Shown here: in pieces, positions 9,389 through 17,914 of the stretch | Position numbering within the stretch: position 1 is the first letter of the stretch | Layout: every line of letters starts with the position of its first letter | From: Acidithiobacillus thiooxidans ATCC 19377 | Lineage (GTDB): Bacteria; Pseudomonadota; Gammaproteobacteria; Acidithiobacillales; Acidithiobacillaceae | Reading direction: 5' to 3' | Assembly: GCF_009662475.1 (NCBI RefSeq) | Contig: NZ_CP045571.1 | Location: forward strand, 1,114,501-1,178,500 | DNA length: 64,000 bases | Program-made: the position numbers and the translations under genes | The notes under the pieces: generated by a model | Databases searched by the model: none | Told to the model about the DNA's origin: nothing | Seen by the model: the letters and a program-made list of their open reading frames with translations, nothing else

Positions 9389-11647
9389 ATGGCTATATCA
9401 GGTGTGATCAATACAAATACTTCGACTTTGAACACGCTGGACGCACTCAATGGCACCCAGGGTGGCCTTGATACTTATTTGCAACAGCTATCTACGGGTA
9501 AGCGTATCAATAGCCCGGCTGATAATCCGGCAGACTACGCCATCGCCCAGCGTTTTCAAACCCAAATCAATGGGCTGAACCAGGCGATTGCCAAAGGCAA
9601 TCAAGGCGTTTCCCTGGTACAGACCGCTACTGGAGCCGTCCAGAATCAGATCAATTTATTGCAGCAGATTCGGACCACGGCAGTGCAGGCTGCCAATGCT
9701 TCCAATACCACTTCAGATCGCCAGGCTCTGCAGGGCGTGGTCAGTCAGTTGCTGGCCCAGGTGCAGACCATTGCGACCCAGACCCAGTTCAACGGTCAGA
9801 ACTTGCTGGATGGCACTTTTGCGGGTACTGCCTTTCAGGTGGGTGCCAACTCCAACCAGATAATCAATGCGGCGGTGGGAAATGCGCAGACTTCAGCCAT
9901 GGGCGATCATATACCCGCAGTTTCTCCGTACAGCGATAGCTACGGATGTAATGGCTCCTTTGTGAGCGGCGGTTTTGCGCCCGGAGGTGCCTTTACCATC
10001 ACTCCTGCCCAGACCAGTGCTTACTTTACTTTTAGCGGTGGTTCTTATGATTTCTACATATTTCGCGGTCTGCAGAATGGTGGAGAAATCGGTAGCAAAA
10101 TCAAAGTGACATTGACGGGAAACCCGCCGGATACGCAGGAACTGAATAAAATGGCTGCAGCCATCAGTAGCGCAGGAATCAAAATATCTGGCACAACGCA
10201 ATTGGTTAATGGCACACCTGTACTGAAATTGACCTATCCTGCCAACGACAAGGACATTTCCTTTAGCGGCCCACCCTATGTAACCAGTGGAAGTTATGAT
10301 TATAACAGTCAAACAAATGAAATCACCGTAACATTGCCTGATAGCGCGCCGCATCTGAATTCACTGCTCAGCGCCGTGAACCAAAATGTGGTTTCCGTAA
10401 CTAAAACCGGTTCATCTACACAGCTGACATATCCTGCCAGTGGGCAACGATATGCTTTCATAGAAGATTCTAACATTACCCAGAATCCGCCAATTATAAA
10501 TAGTAGCAGCGGCAGTATAACGTACACCCAGAATAATGGCGGGTCGGCTATGGCTCCAGACTCAACCGGAATGTTTCAGGAGGTTCACATAGAGAATGAT
10601 GCCTTCAGTTCCAGAGGAACGCTGATCACCAGTAATACGCCTGCCTCAGAGGCGATTATCCCCCCCAACACCTATTATGGCTCCTTCAGTTCCGGAACGG
10701 GGAGTAGCGGACTGAGCATCCAAGGTCCATTCGGTAGCGCGCAAGTGGATGTCAACACCGAGACAGAATCAGCAGCAAGCATCACTACGGCGGTCAATGC
10801 CGTATCCCAGCAGACGGGGGTCAAGGCCCGGGCCTATACCAGTGCCTCTTTTCTGGTGGCTACGGGAAGCTATACTTTTACCCTCAGTAATGGGAGTAGT
10901 GGTTTACCCAGAAATGCCGTGAACATCTCTGCCAGTGTGAACAATGCAGCCAACGGCCAGCCCAATTTGAATGCCTTGTTGACGGCCGTCAACCAGCACA
11001 CGGCAGTAACCGGCATTGCTGCCAGTAGCCGGGTAATCAATGGTAAACCCGAGCTGATTCTCACCAATGCCAATGGCGAGAATATCAATATTTCAGCTGG
11101 GTTAGCCAATGGTCAGTTGGCATCCACGGCCCTTGCCGCAGGCTCCACCGGCAGTTTGCAAGCCGTAAGTGGCAGCACTCAGGCCCTTATCGGTTACCCC
11201 ATCAACAGTTGATCTCATGCCGCGTTAATCCAGGGGGCGGTGCAATTTGCTTCGGCCAGCGCCTATCGGATCAATAATGGCGATATGATCGGATTCAGCA
11301 GCCAGGTCAGCAGACTGCAGAGTGGTTCGGCTCTGGCCGATATTGATGTGAGCACCCAAGAGGGGGCGCAACGGACCATTACCATTGTGGATCAAGCCTT
11401 GAACTATTTGAACCAGCAAGCCAGTGAGCTGGGTGCCACCCAAACCCGGATTCAGGTTTCAGTAGTCAATGACCAGAGCTCGGCCACCAATATGCAGTCG
11501 GCCCAATCGACTGTCCAGGATGCCAGTATTGCCCAGGCAACCTCACAGTTGACCAAATACCAGATTTTACAACAGGCAGGCATCTCGACCCTGGCTCAGG
11601 AAAACGCACTTCAGCAGGCCTATCTCAAGCTTCTGCCATCAGGCTGA
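9389..11647 (+). pseudogene. flaA: Flagellin A, interrupted by an in-frame TGA
   Basis: Flagellin gene whose frame is conserved from ATG 9389 to TAG/TGA near 11647 except for a single TGA at 11210-11212 (codon 608). Before it lie the N-terminal D0/D1 domains (INTNTSTLNTLDALNGTQGG, LQQLSTGKRINSPADNPADY) and a long variable centre. After it, still in the same frame, lies an intact C-terminal D1/D0 domain (ALIQGAVQFASASAYRINNG to LTKYQILQQAGISTLAQENA). The TGA replaces a codon that is Gly in the neighbouring flagellin, which suggests a single base change. The centre is about 235 residues longer than in flagellin B. Without readthrough the 607-residue product lacks the helix needed for export and polymerisation. 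The start at 9389 matches flagellin B. Confidence 0.85.
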
Positions 11648-11695
11648 GATGTTCAAAGCGATAAACATCATCGCTTCCCCACTAACTGAGTCGAT

Positions 11696-11723
11696 TCAAG
11701 TTTTTTCGCTGGAGTGTCGTTAT
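11696..11723 (+). promoter_or_regulatory. Probable FliA (sigma-28) promoter of flagellin B
   Basis: TCAAGTTT-N12-GTCGTTAT resembles the flagellar sigma-28 consensus TAAAGTTT-N11-GCCGATAA. The same 12-nt spacer and GTTAT-type -10 recur upstream of the second fliS (42572) and, in part, at 50210, which supports a local FliA consensus. It lies about 67 nt upstream of the flagellin B ATG. Confidence 0.6.
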
Positions 11724-11790
11724 AAGGAATGTACGAAGTAAGTACAGCTTGGCAAGGATGCCATTTCAACCCTAAGAAAGGAGCACGATC

Positions 11791-13374
11791 ATGGCAATTT
11801 CAGGAATTATCAATACCAATACCTCAGCATTGAGTACGCTGAATGCATTAAATGGTACGCAAGGAAGTCTCAATACATACCTTCAGCAGTTGTCCACGGG
11901 CAAGAGTATCAATGGCCCGGCGGATAACCCTGCGGGTTACGCCATCGCCCAGCGTTTTCAGACCCAGATCAACGGGTTGAATCAGGCGGTTTCCAACGGT
12001 AACCAGGGCGTTTCTCTGGTGCAGACTGCTACAGGTGCCATTCAGAACCAGACCAGCCTTTTGCAGCAGATTCGGACTACAGCGGTCCAGGCAGCTAACG
12101 CTTCCAACACCACATCAGACCGCCAGGCTCTGCAGGGTGTGGTCAGCCAATTGTTGGCGCAGGTACAAACCATTGCCACCCAGACCCAGTTCAATGGTCA
12201 AAACCTGCTGGATGGCACTTTTGCGGGTGCGTCGTTTCAGGTAGGTGCCAACTCTAACCAAATCATTAACGTTGCGGTTGGCGATACCAAAACGAATGCG
12301 ATGGGAAATTATTCAGCGACTGCTTCTGGGAGTACATATACGAGCAGTGGATCTTTTCAGAATGGTGGTTATACCCCTGGTGGATCATTTACGATCAGTG
12401 CCAGTGGCACGGGTAATTTTAATGCCGGTTCAGGGGCAAGTGGTTTGATCATCCAGGGGAGCGTCGGTAACGCTTCAGTGAGTGTGAATTCTTCGACTGA
12501 GTCCGCAGCCAATCTTGCCGCTGCGGTGAACGGTGTTTCTGCTCAGACAGGGGTTACGGCTAAGGCTTATACCAGTGTGGCTTTCACAGCTACAACAGGT
12601 ACGTACACCTTTACTCTTAGTAACGGTAGCAGTGGTGCTGCGACTAATGCAGTTAATGTATCTGCCGATGTCACTGAGGGTTCCAATGGTCAGGCTAATA
12701 TTAGTTCGCTGGTCACGGCCATCAATAATCAAGCGGCTGTTACTGGGGTATCGGCAAGTACTCAGACCGTCAATGGTTCAACGGAATTAGTGCTGACCAA
12801 TGCGAACGGTAATAACATCAACATTTCGGCTGGTATTACATCTGGCGGGGCTTTGATTGGATCCGGACTTGCTTCTGGGTCAACAGGTTCATTAACCGCT
12901 GTTAGCGGAAGTACACCATCTACTGTCGGTTCAGCCATTACTTCTGGTTCTGCAAACGCCCTGATTCAGGGGGCGGTGCAATTTGAGTCTGCTAGCTCCT
13001 ACGCCATTGGCAATGGGGGTAATATTGGGTTTAGCGCTCAGGCAACCAGCTTGAGTGGATCAGAGGTGTCAAACATCAATGTTACCACCGCCGCCGGTGC
13101 CCAGCAGGCCATCGGTATTGTTGATCAGGCCATCAACTATCTGAACCAGCAAAACGGTAGTCTTGGTGCTATCCAGAACCGGATTCAGGCTTCGGTTTCC
13201 AATGATCAGACTACGGCTACCAACCTGCAGTCTGCGCAATCGGTGGTTCAGGATGCGAATATCGCGCAGGCGACTTCGCAGTTGACCAAGTATCAGATTC
13301 TGCAGCAGGCAGGTATTTCTACCCTGGCGCAGGAAAACTCCTTGCAGCAGAGCTACCTCAAGCTTCTGCCCTAA
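11791..13374 (+). CDS. flaB: Flagellin B (major filament protein candidate)
   Basis: Complete 527-residue flagellin. Conserved D0/D1 helices occur at both ends (AISGIINTNTSALSTLNALN, LSTGKSINGPADNPAGYAIA; and SQLTKYQILQQAGISTLAQE). A Ser/Gly/Ala/Thr-rich central domain of about 200 residues offers many possible O-glycosylation sites. A strong ribosome site (AAGAAAGGAGCACG) precedes the ATG. It is a tandem paralogue of the broken flagellin A, almost identical in the first 170 residues and the last 100. A FliA-like promoter upstream and a hairpin terminator downstream indicate an independent transcript. With flagellin A disrupted, this is the only intact flagellin in the window. Confidence 0.96.
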   Translation: MAISGIINTNTSALSTLNALNGTQGSLNTYLQQLSTGKSINGPADNPAGYAIAQRFQTQINGLNQAVSNGNQGVSLVQTATGAIQNQTSLLQQIRTTAVQAANASNTTSDRQALQGVVSQLLAQVQTIATQTQFNGQNLLDGTFAGASFQVGANSNQIINVAVGDTKTNAMGNYSATASGSTYTSSGSFQNGGYTPGGSFTISASGTGNFNAGSGASGLIIQGSVGNASVSVNSSTESAANLAAAVNGVSAQTGVTAKAYTSVAFTATTGTYTFTLSNGSSGAATNAVNVSADVTEGSNGQANISSLVTAINNQAAVTGVSASTQTVNGSTELVLTNANGNNINISAGITSGGALIGSGLASGSTGSLTAVSGSTPSTVGSAITSGSANALIQGAVQFESASSYAIGNGGNIGFSAQATSLSGSEVSNINVTTAAGAQQAIGIVDQAINYLNQQNGSLGAIQNRIQASVSNDQTTATNLQSAQSVVQDANIAQATSQLTKYQILQQAGISTLAQENSLQQSYLKLLP

Positions 13375-13399
13375 GGTAATGATGCTTTAATCAGTTTCT

Positions 13400-13430
13400 C
13401 TCCCACTTCTGCAGGGTGGGAGGGTTTTAT
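13400..13430 (+). terminator. Rho-independent terminator after flagellin B
   Basis: A perfect 7-bp stem CTCCCAC / GTGGGAG (13400-13406 with 13416-13422) with a 9-nt loop is followed by GGTTTTAT. It lies 25 nt after the flagellin B stop and ahead of flaG, and it overlaps the GTG at 13416, so the flaG start at 13446 is preferred. Confidence 0.75.
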
Positions 13431-13445
13431 CAGCGGAGAATCAAT

Positions 13446-13853
13446 ATGGATGCTCTCTCTATGGCAACGAGTTCGTTATCTATACCCGGAAGTGCAGCGT
13501 CTGATACGCAGCAAGGGAGTGAGGCGAATGTTCCTCCAACCCGGCCGCCAACAGCGCAGCCAAATACTTTAGAAAGCACTTCAACAACACCCAAAAACAA
13601 AACATTGCATCCTGAAAAAGTGCAACAGGCTATTCAGAAATTACAAAATAATTTACCAGCAAGTGCTTCTGTTACCTTACAAGCTGGTCTGGACCCGGAC
13701 GGAACGCATCCCGGACAGGTTCTGGTGAAACTCAGTGATAAAGTCACCAAACAAACATTTTTTGAATATTACGTCCCGGCCGAACAGGTCGTGAAAAGTG
13801 CTGAAACCGGAGACGCATTGCAACCCGGCAGCCTGATGAATACCAAGGCCTGA
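13446..13853 (+). CDS. flaG: FlaG family protein
   Basis: A 135-residue FlaG-like protein located between flagellin and fliD, the usual place for flaG in polar flagellar clusters. The N-terminal half is low-complexity and Ser/Thr/Pro-rich. The C-terminal half carries the family core: a helix (HPEKVQQAIQKLQNNL), a strand with LQAGLDPD, then VLVKLSDKVTKQTFFEYYVP and a final acidic segment. FlaG is linked to filament length control in Pseudomonas, Vibrio and Campylobacter, but its mechanism is unclear. The ATG at 13446 is chosen because the longer GTG start at 13416 falls inside the terminator hairpin; a GCGGAG site precedes the ATG. Confidence 0.8.
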   Translation: MDALSMATSSLSIPGSAASDTQQGSEANVPPTRPPTAQPNTLESTSTTPKNKTLHPEKVQQAIQKLQNNLPASASVTLQAGLDPDGTHPGQVLVKLSDKVTKQTFFEYYVPAEQVVKSAETGDALQPGSLMNTKA

Positions 13854-13886
13854 ATTTTTTAAATTTATTATGCAGGAGTAAAGATT

Positions 13887-15842
13887 ATGACCGCTTCACT
13901 ATCTGGTTTGGTCAGTGGCATTGATGTCCAGTCACTTATTACGAATTTAAGTGCGGCTTATCAGGCCCCTATTACTATCCTGCAAAATCAGCAACAATCT
14001 TATCAAACGACTTTAAGTGCCTGGGGTACCCTGCAGAGTAGTCTATCCGGTTTGCAGTCGGCCATGAGCAGTTTGCAGAATCTGGGTAATACCAATAATC
14101 GCAGCGTGACTCTTTCCAATGATAATGCGGCCTCGGCTACGGCTTCTGCCAATGCGCCGCAGGGAAGTTACAGTCTGAGTAATATGGTTCTGGCGCAGTC
14201 CCAGAGTATTTATTCCAGCAATTTTACCAGCGCCACCAATAATTCAGTGGGTACCGGTACCCTGCAAATTCAGGTGGGTAGTGGTGCTGTCCAGAATGTG
14301 GCTATCAATGCTTCCAATGACAGTCTGGATGGCATTGCCAGTGCCATTAATCAGGCCAACACCGGAGTGAATGCCGCCGTTGTCTATGATGGCACCGGCT
14401 ATCGCCTGACTTTGACCGGAAAGGGTACAGGGGTGAATAGTGCTTTCTCGGTCAGTACCAGTGGTGCAACGGGCAGCTTATCTTCGCTCAGCTACAGTAA
14501 TGGTAATGGCGCATCTGGTTCCATGACCTTGAGCCAACAGGCTCAAAATGCCGGTGTCAGCATTAACGGTTTGCCGGTTACCAGTACGACCAATACGATT
14601 TCCGGAGCTATTCCCGGAGTAACGCTCAATTTGCTGCAGGCCAGCGGTAGTGCAACCTTGCAGGTTTCCAGCAGCAATAGCGGTTTTGTGACGGGTGTGC
14701 AGAGCTTTGTGAGTGCTTTCAATAAGACCATGGGCACTATCAACCAGTTGACCGCTTATAATGCTCAGGCTGGTTCCGGTGGTCCTCTGTTGGGTGATGC
14801 TTCGGTGCAGGGTTTGCGGACCCAGTTGCTGGATATGATTTCCGGACAGGGCATCGGGATCTCTTCGGGTAGTTCGTATAACTCCCTGGGCAGTGTGGGT
14901 TTGGGACTCACCAGCAGTGGTACGATCAGTTTGAATACCGGCACTTTGACTACGGCGCTCTCTGCTGATTTCAATACGGTAGCGGGCCTCTTCGGGCAGG
15001 CGGGTAGTACCAGCAACGCCAATGTTCAGTATCTGAACGCGACCAGCGCAACGCAGGCAGGGACTTATGCCATTAATGTGAGTCAGGCCGCGACCCAGGC
15101 CAGCACTTCGGGGAGTGCCGCCATTCCTTCCGGTGGCATTCTTCAGAGCGAAAGCCTGACTTTTGGGTCGGGGGCCAGTTCGGTGGTGGTGTCCTTGAGT
15201 TCGGGCAGCACCCTCAATGATATTGTGAGTACTATTAATGATACCTTGCAGCAGTCGGGTATGACGGGGATTACCGCCAGCGCCAATAATGGTTATCTCG
15301 AATTGCAGTCCAATGCTTACGGGAGCGCCCAGTCTTTCACCGTAAAATCCAACGTGGCGGCAGGTTCCGGCGGTACCGGAATTGGTACGAGCTTGTTGAC
15401 AGCTACCGGAACCGATGTAGCGGGGACGATTAATGGCCAAAGTACCAGCGGTTCCGGTCAAACCATGACCGTCACCGGACCGGGGAATGCTTCGGGTTTG
15501 CAGGTCAGCATTACCGGAAACAGCACCGGCAATCTTGGTTCGGTAACCCTCAGTCAGGGTTTGTATCAACAGATGAGTGCGCTTCTGAGCTCGGCGCTGA
15601 ACACCCAAAGTGGTTTTGTGAGCGCCGCCCAGAACGGTATCACTTCTTCCATCAATGGCTTGGGGGCGCAGATTACAACATTGCAGCAGTCAGCCTCCAA
15701 TCAGACCGCGTTGCTTACCCAGCAGTTTGCTGCCATGCAGTCACAACTGTCTTCTCTGCAGTCTACCAGTCAGTATCTGAATGCATTTTATTCTTCCAAT
15801 AGTTCCAGCTCGTCCAGTTCCAGTTCGAGCTCCAGTAGTTAA
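13887..15842 (+). CDS. fliD: FliD, filament cap (hook-associated protein 2)
   Basis: A 651-residue filament cap protein that helps flagellin subunits fold at the growing tip. The N-terminus (LSGLVSGIDVQSLITNLSAA) is the FliD signature. The centre has repeated Ser/Gly-rich strands, and the C-terminal coiled coil (ITTLQQSASNQTALLTQQFA, then MQSQLSSLQSTSQYLNAFYS) is conserved. The last 15 or so residues are almost all serine, an unusual extension past the normal FliD end. A GCAGGAG site precedes the ATG. fliS follows after 15 nt and encodes the flagellin chaperone. Confidence 0.95.
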   Translation: MTASLSGLVSGIDVQSLITNLSAAYQAPITILQNQQQSYQTTLSAWGTLQSSLSGLQSAMSSLQNLGNTNNRSVTLSNDNAASATASANAPQGSYSLSNMVLAQSQSIYSSNFTSATNNSVGTGTLQIQVGSGAVQNVAINASNDSLDGIASAINQANTGVNAAVVYDGTGYRLTLTGKGTGVNSAFSVSTSGATGSLSSLSYSNGNGASGSMTLSQQAQNAGVSINGLPVTSTTNTISGAIPGVTLNLLQASGSATLQVSSSNSGFVTGVQSFVSAFNKTMGTINQLTAYNAQAGSGGPLLGDASVQGLRTQLLDMISGQGIGISSGSSYNSLGSVGLGLTSSGTISLNTGTLTTALSADFNTVAGLFGQAGSTSNANVQYLNATSATQAGTYAINVSQAATQASTSGSAAIPSGGILQSESLTFGSGASSVVVSLSSGSTLNDIVSTINDTLQQSGMTGITASANNGYLELQSNAYGSAQSFTVKSNVAAGSGGTGIGTSLLTATGTDVAGTINGQSTSGSGQTMTVTGPGNASGLQVSITGNSTGNLGSVTLSQGLYQQMSALLSSALNTQSGFVSAAQNGITSSINGLGAQITTLQQSASNQTALLTQQFAAMQSQLSSLQSTSQYLNAFYSSNSSSSSSSSSSSSS

Positions 15843-15857
15843 GGGAGGTTTTAAGCT

Positions 15858-16238
15858 ATGAGTGTAGCGACAGCGGCGGCCATGCAGGCTTATAAGCAGG
15901 TCGGCAATCAGGGGATTTCCAGTGATCGTCTGGTGTTGCTGGGGCTGGAAGGAATTCTGGAATATATCCGGCGTGCCCGTCTGGCGATTCAGACTAAGGA
16001 CCTGAGCGTCAAGGCGGATTCCATGGACAAAGCCTACCAGCTGACCGCCCACCTTTTGGCCAGTGTGAACTTCGAGCAGGGCGGTGAAATTGCCAAAAAT
16101 CTCGACAGTCTTTATCGTTTCCTGTTAAATCAGTTGGCACAAGCCAATATTTTTGATGATTTGCAGGCGCTGGATGCCTGCCAGCCGGTGCTGGTGGATC
16201 TGCGCGACGCGTGGAGGGGACTGCTGGGTCATTCCTGA
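15858..16238 (+). CDS. fliS: FliS, flagellin export chaperone
   Basis: A 126-residue four-helix FliS. The N-terminal AMQAYKQVGNQ matches the Y-x-x-V segment typical of FliS, followed by LGLEGILEYIRRARLAI, KADSMDKAYQLTAHLL and LDSLYRFLLNQLAQANIFDD. FliS binds the C-terminal D0 helix of flagellin in the cytoplasm and prevents early polymerisation. It follows fliD directly, as in most flagellar clusters. A diverged paralogue lies at 42631. Confidence 0.92.
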   Translation: MSVATAAAMQAYKQVGNQGISSDRLVLLGLEGILEYIRRARLAIQTKDLSVKADSMDKAYQLTAHLLASVNFEQGGEIAKNLDSLYRFLLNQLAQANIFDDLQALDACQPVLVDLRDAWRGLLGHS

Positions 16239-16270
16239 GGCATAACTTTCCGCATCTGAAGGAGTGACTG

Positions 16271-16831
16271 ATGCTGGAGCAGCATGCCGTGGTACTGGAA
16301 GATGTGCTTCCCCTGAGCCTGGAGAAGGGTCAAGTAGATCCTGCGCGACGCGGTCGTCTGATGTTGGATAATTTGGCGCTTCTCAAGGCATTGCTGGTGA
16401 TGGATGATCACTTGCTGATGGAGGATGACAACCGGGAAGCCATCAGCAGCCTGGAAACCAAAATTGATTTGCTGCTGCTGTTGGTAGGTAAGGGCATACA
16501 AGGGCTGGAACCTTTGCCAACATCTTATTCCTGCGCGCTGGGTGCAGAAGATCTGTATTGGGAGACTACATCTTCGGCAGAGTTTCCCCATGAGCATGGC
16601 CCGGTCTGCGTGGCCCTTTTTTTGCGCCCCAGGATTGCCATGCCGCTGTTTCTTCCGGGTACCCTCCAGATGTCAGTGACTCAGCCGGAGGGTAGCGCAG
16701 AAACGCTATCTCGTTATCATTTGCACTTTCAGCTAGACGCGCGCGTGCAAGAATCACTGGATCGACTAATATTCCGTCACCATCGGCGTTCCATAGCGCG
16801 GCAAAAGGATCATCATTTGTCCGCAGAATGA
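16271..16831 (+). CDS. Probable atypical PilZ (c-di-GMP-binding) domain protein
   Basis: A 186-residue protein between fliS and the sigma-54 activator. The N-terminal half is strongly helical and Leu-rich (MLDNLALLKALLVMDDHLL, then IDLLLLLVGKGIQGL), suggesting oligomerisation. The C-terminal half is strand-rich and ends with VQESLDRLIFRHHRRSIARQ, which resembles the end of atypical (tetrameric) PilZ proteins found between fliS and flagellar regulators in xanthomonads. The classical RxxxR and D/NxSxxG ligand motifs are not obvious, so c-di-GMP binding is inferred. It is separated from the activator gene by 12 nt and may act with it. Confidence 0.55.
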   Translation: MLEQHAVVLEDVLPLSLEKGQVDPARRGRLMLDNLALLKALLVMDDHLLMEDDNREAISSLETKIDLLLLLVGKGIQGLEPLPTSYSCALGAEDLYWETTSSAEFPHEHGPVCVALFLRPRIAMPLFLPGTLQMSVTQPEGSAETLSRYHLHFQLDARVQESLDRLIFRHHRRSIARQKDHHLSAE

Positions 16832-16843
16832 CAGGCGTTTGTT

Positions 16844-17914
16844 ATGTACACTGAAGTAAGCACGGAAAACGGATCAACTCTGGAGAGGCGCAGCCTGTCG
16901 CGCGAAAGTTGCGGACTGGTTGGAAACAGTGTGCCTATTCAGCGCATGACGGCGATGCTGGCCAAGGTGGCGAAAACGGACAGTACCGTCTTGATTCTGG
17001 GTGAATCGGGTACGGGCAAGGAAGTGATAGCCCGCTGTCTGCATCAGCACTCCTTACGTAGTCAGGGACCTTTTGTGGCAGTTAATTGTGGAGCTATTCC
17101 AGAAGAATTGATGGAAAGCGAGCTTTTCGGGCATGAGAAAGGGGCTTTTACGGGTGCTTTGGCCGCGCGTAAAGGCCGTTTTGAGCTGGCCGAGGGCGGC
17201 ACCCTTTTTCTGGATGAAATTGCCGAAATGAGTCCGCAAATGCAGGTGAAACTGCTGCGTGTGCTTCAGGAAAAACAATTTGAACGGGTGGGCGGTGCGC
17301 GGGTGATGGAGAGCCATGTGCGGATACTGGCCGCTACGCATCGTAATCTGGAGGAACGGATTCAGGAAGGCAGCTTCAGAGAGGACCTGTATTATCGTCT
17401 GAATGTTTTTCCGGTGCACGTGCCCCCCCTGCGCGATCGCCCGGGCGATATTCATTTGTTGTTTGCTTATTTTATGGATAAGTTGATCACGGAAGGTCAT
17501 TTAGCCGTTAAGCTTGAGGGGGATTCCCTGCGGGCCATGGATGCCTACCACTGGCCCGGGAATGTCCGGGAACTCCGCAATCTGGCAGAAAGGCTGGTAA
17601 TTTTGCATGGTGGTGAGACACTTTCCTGTGCAGACCTGCCCGCCCGCATGCGCAGTGTGGAAAATTTGGAGTTGCAGGATGAACGGCAAAGTCTTGCCGC
17701 CGTGTGGGCAGAGCCTTCGGTGAGATTGCCGGAGCCGCCCTTTGATCTCAAATTGCATCTGGAAGAAATAGAAAAGGAATTCCTGCTGCAAGCGCTGGCT
17801 AAGTGCGATCAGGTGGTTGCCCGTGCTGCAGAACGTTTGGGACTGCGCCGGACGACCATGGTCGAGAAACTGAAAAAATACGGACTGAGCACGATCAGGG
17901 ACATGGATCATTAA
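16844..17914 (+). CDS. fleQ: Sigma-54-dependent flagellar regulator (FleQ/FlrA-like, no N-terminal domain)
   Basis: A 356-residue bacterial enhancer-binding protein. The AAA+ domain carries Walker A (GESGTGKE, about residue 52), the sigma-54 contact loop GAFTGA (about 100), Walker B ([12 protein letters not shown]) and the arginine-finger region (FREDLYYRL). A Fis-type helix-turn-helix ends the protein ([20 protein letters not shown]). Only about 30 residues precede the AAA+ module, so the FleQ-type receiver-like domain of about 130 residues is absent. Position upstream of fleS/fleR-like genes supports a FleQ/FlrA role as master flagellar regulator, but the domain loss means ortholog status is inferred. 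It overlaps the next gene by 1 nt (TAATG). Confidence 0.75.
   Translation: MYTEVSTENGSTLERRSLSRESCGLVGNSVPIQRMTAMLAKVAKTDSTVLILGESGTGKEVIARCLHQHSLRSQGPFVAVNCGAIPEELMESELFGHEKGAFTGALAARKGRFELAEGGTLFLDEIAEMSPQMQVKLLRVLQEKQFERVGGARVMESHVRILAATHRNLEERIQEGSFREDLYYRLNVFPVHVPPLRDRPGDIHLLFAYFMDKLITEGHLAVKLEGDSLRAMDAYHWPGNVRELRNLAERLVILHGGETLSCADLPARMRSVENLELQDERQSLAAVWAEPSVRLPEPPFDLKLHLEEIEKEFLLQALAKCDQVVARAAERLGLRRTTMVEKLKKYGLSTIRDMDH

Noticed and set aside
11656-11676. Hairpin AAGCGAT / ATCGCTT after flagellin A
   Set aside because: It has a 7-bp stem but no T-tract, so I do not call it a terminator.
14478-15608. 376-codon minus-strand ORF opposite fliD
   Set aside because: It mirrors the Ser/Thr/Gly-rich fliD sequence, has no family features and lacks a ribosome site; it is a composition shadow.
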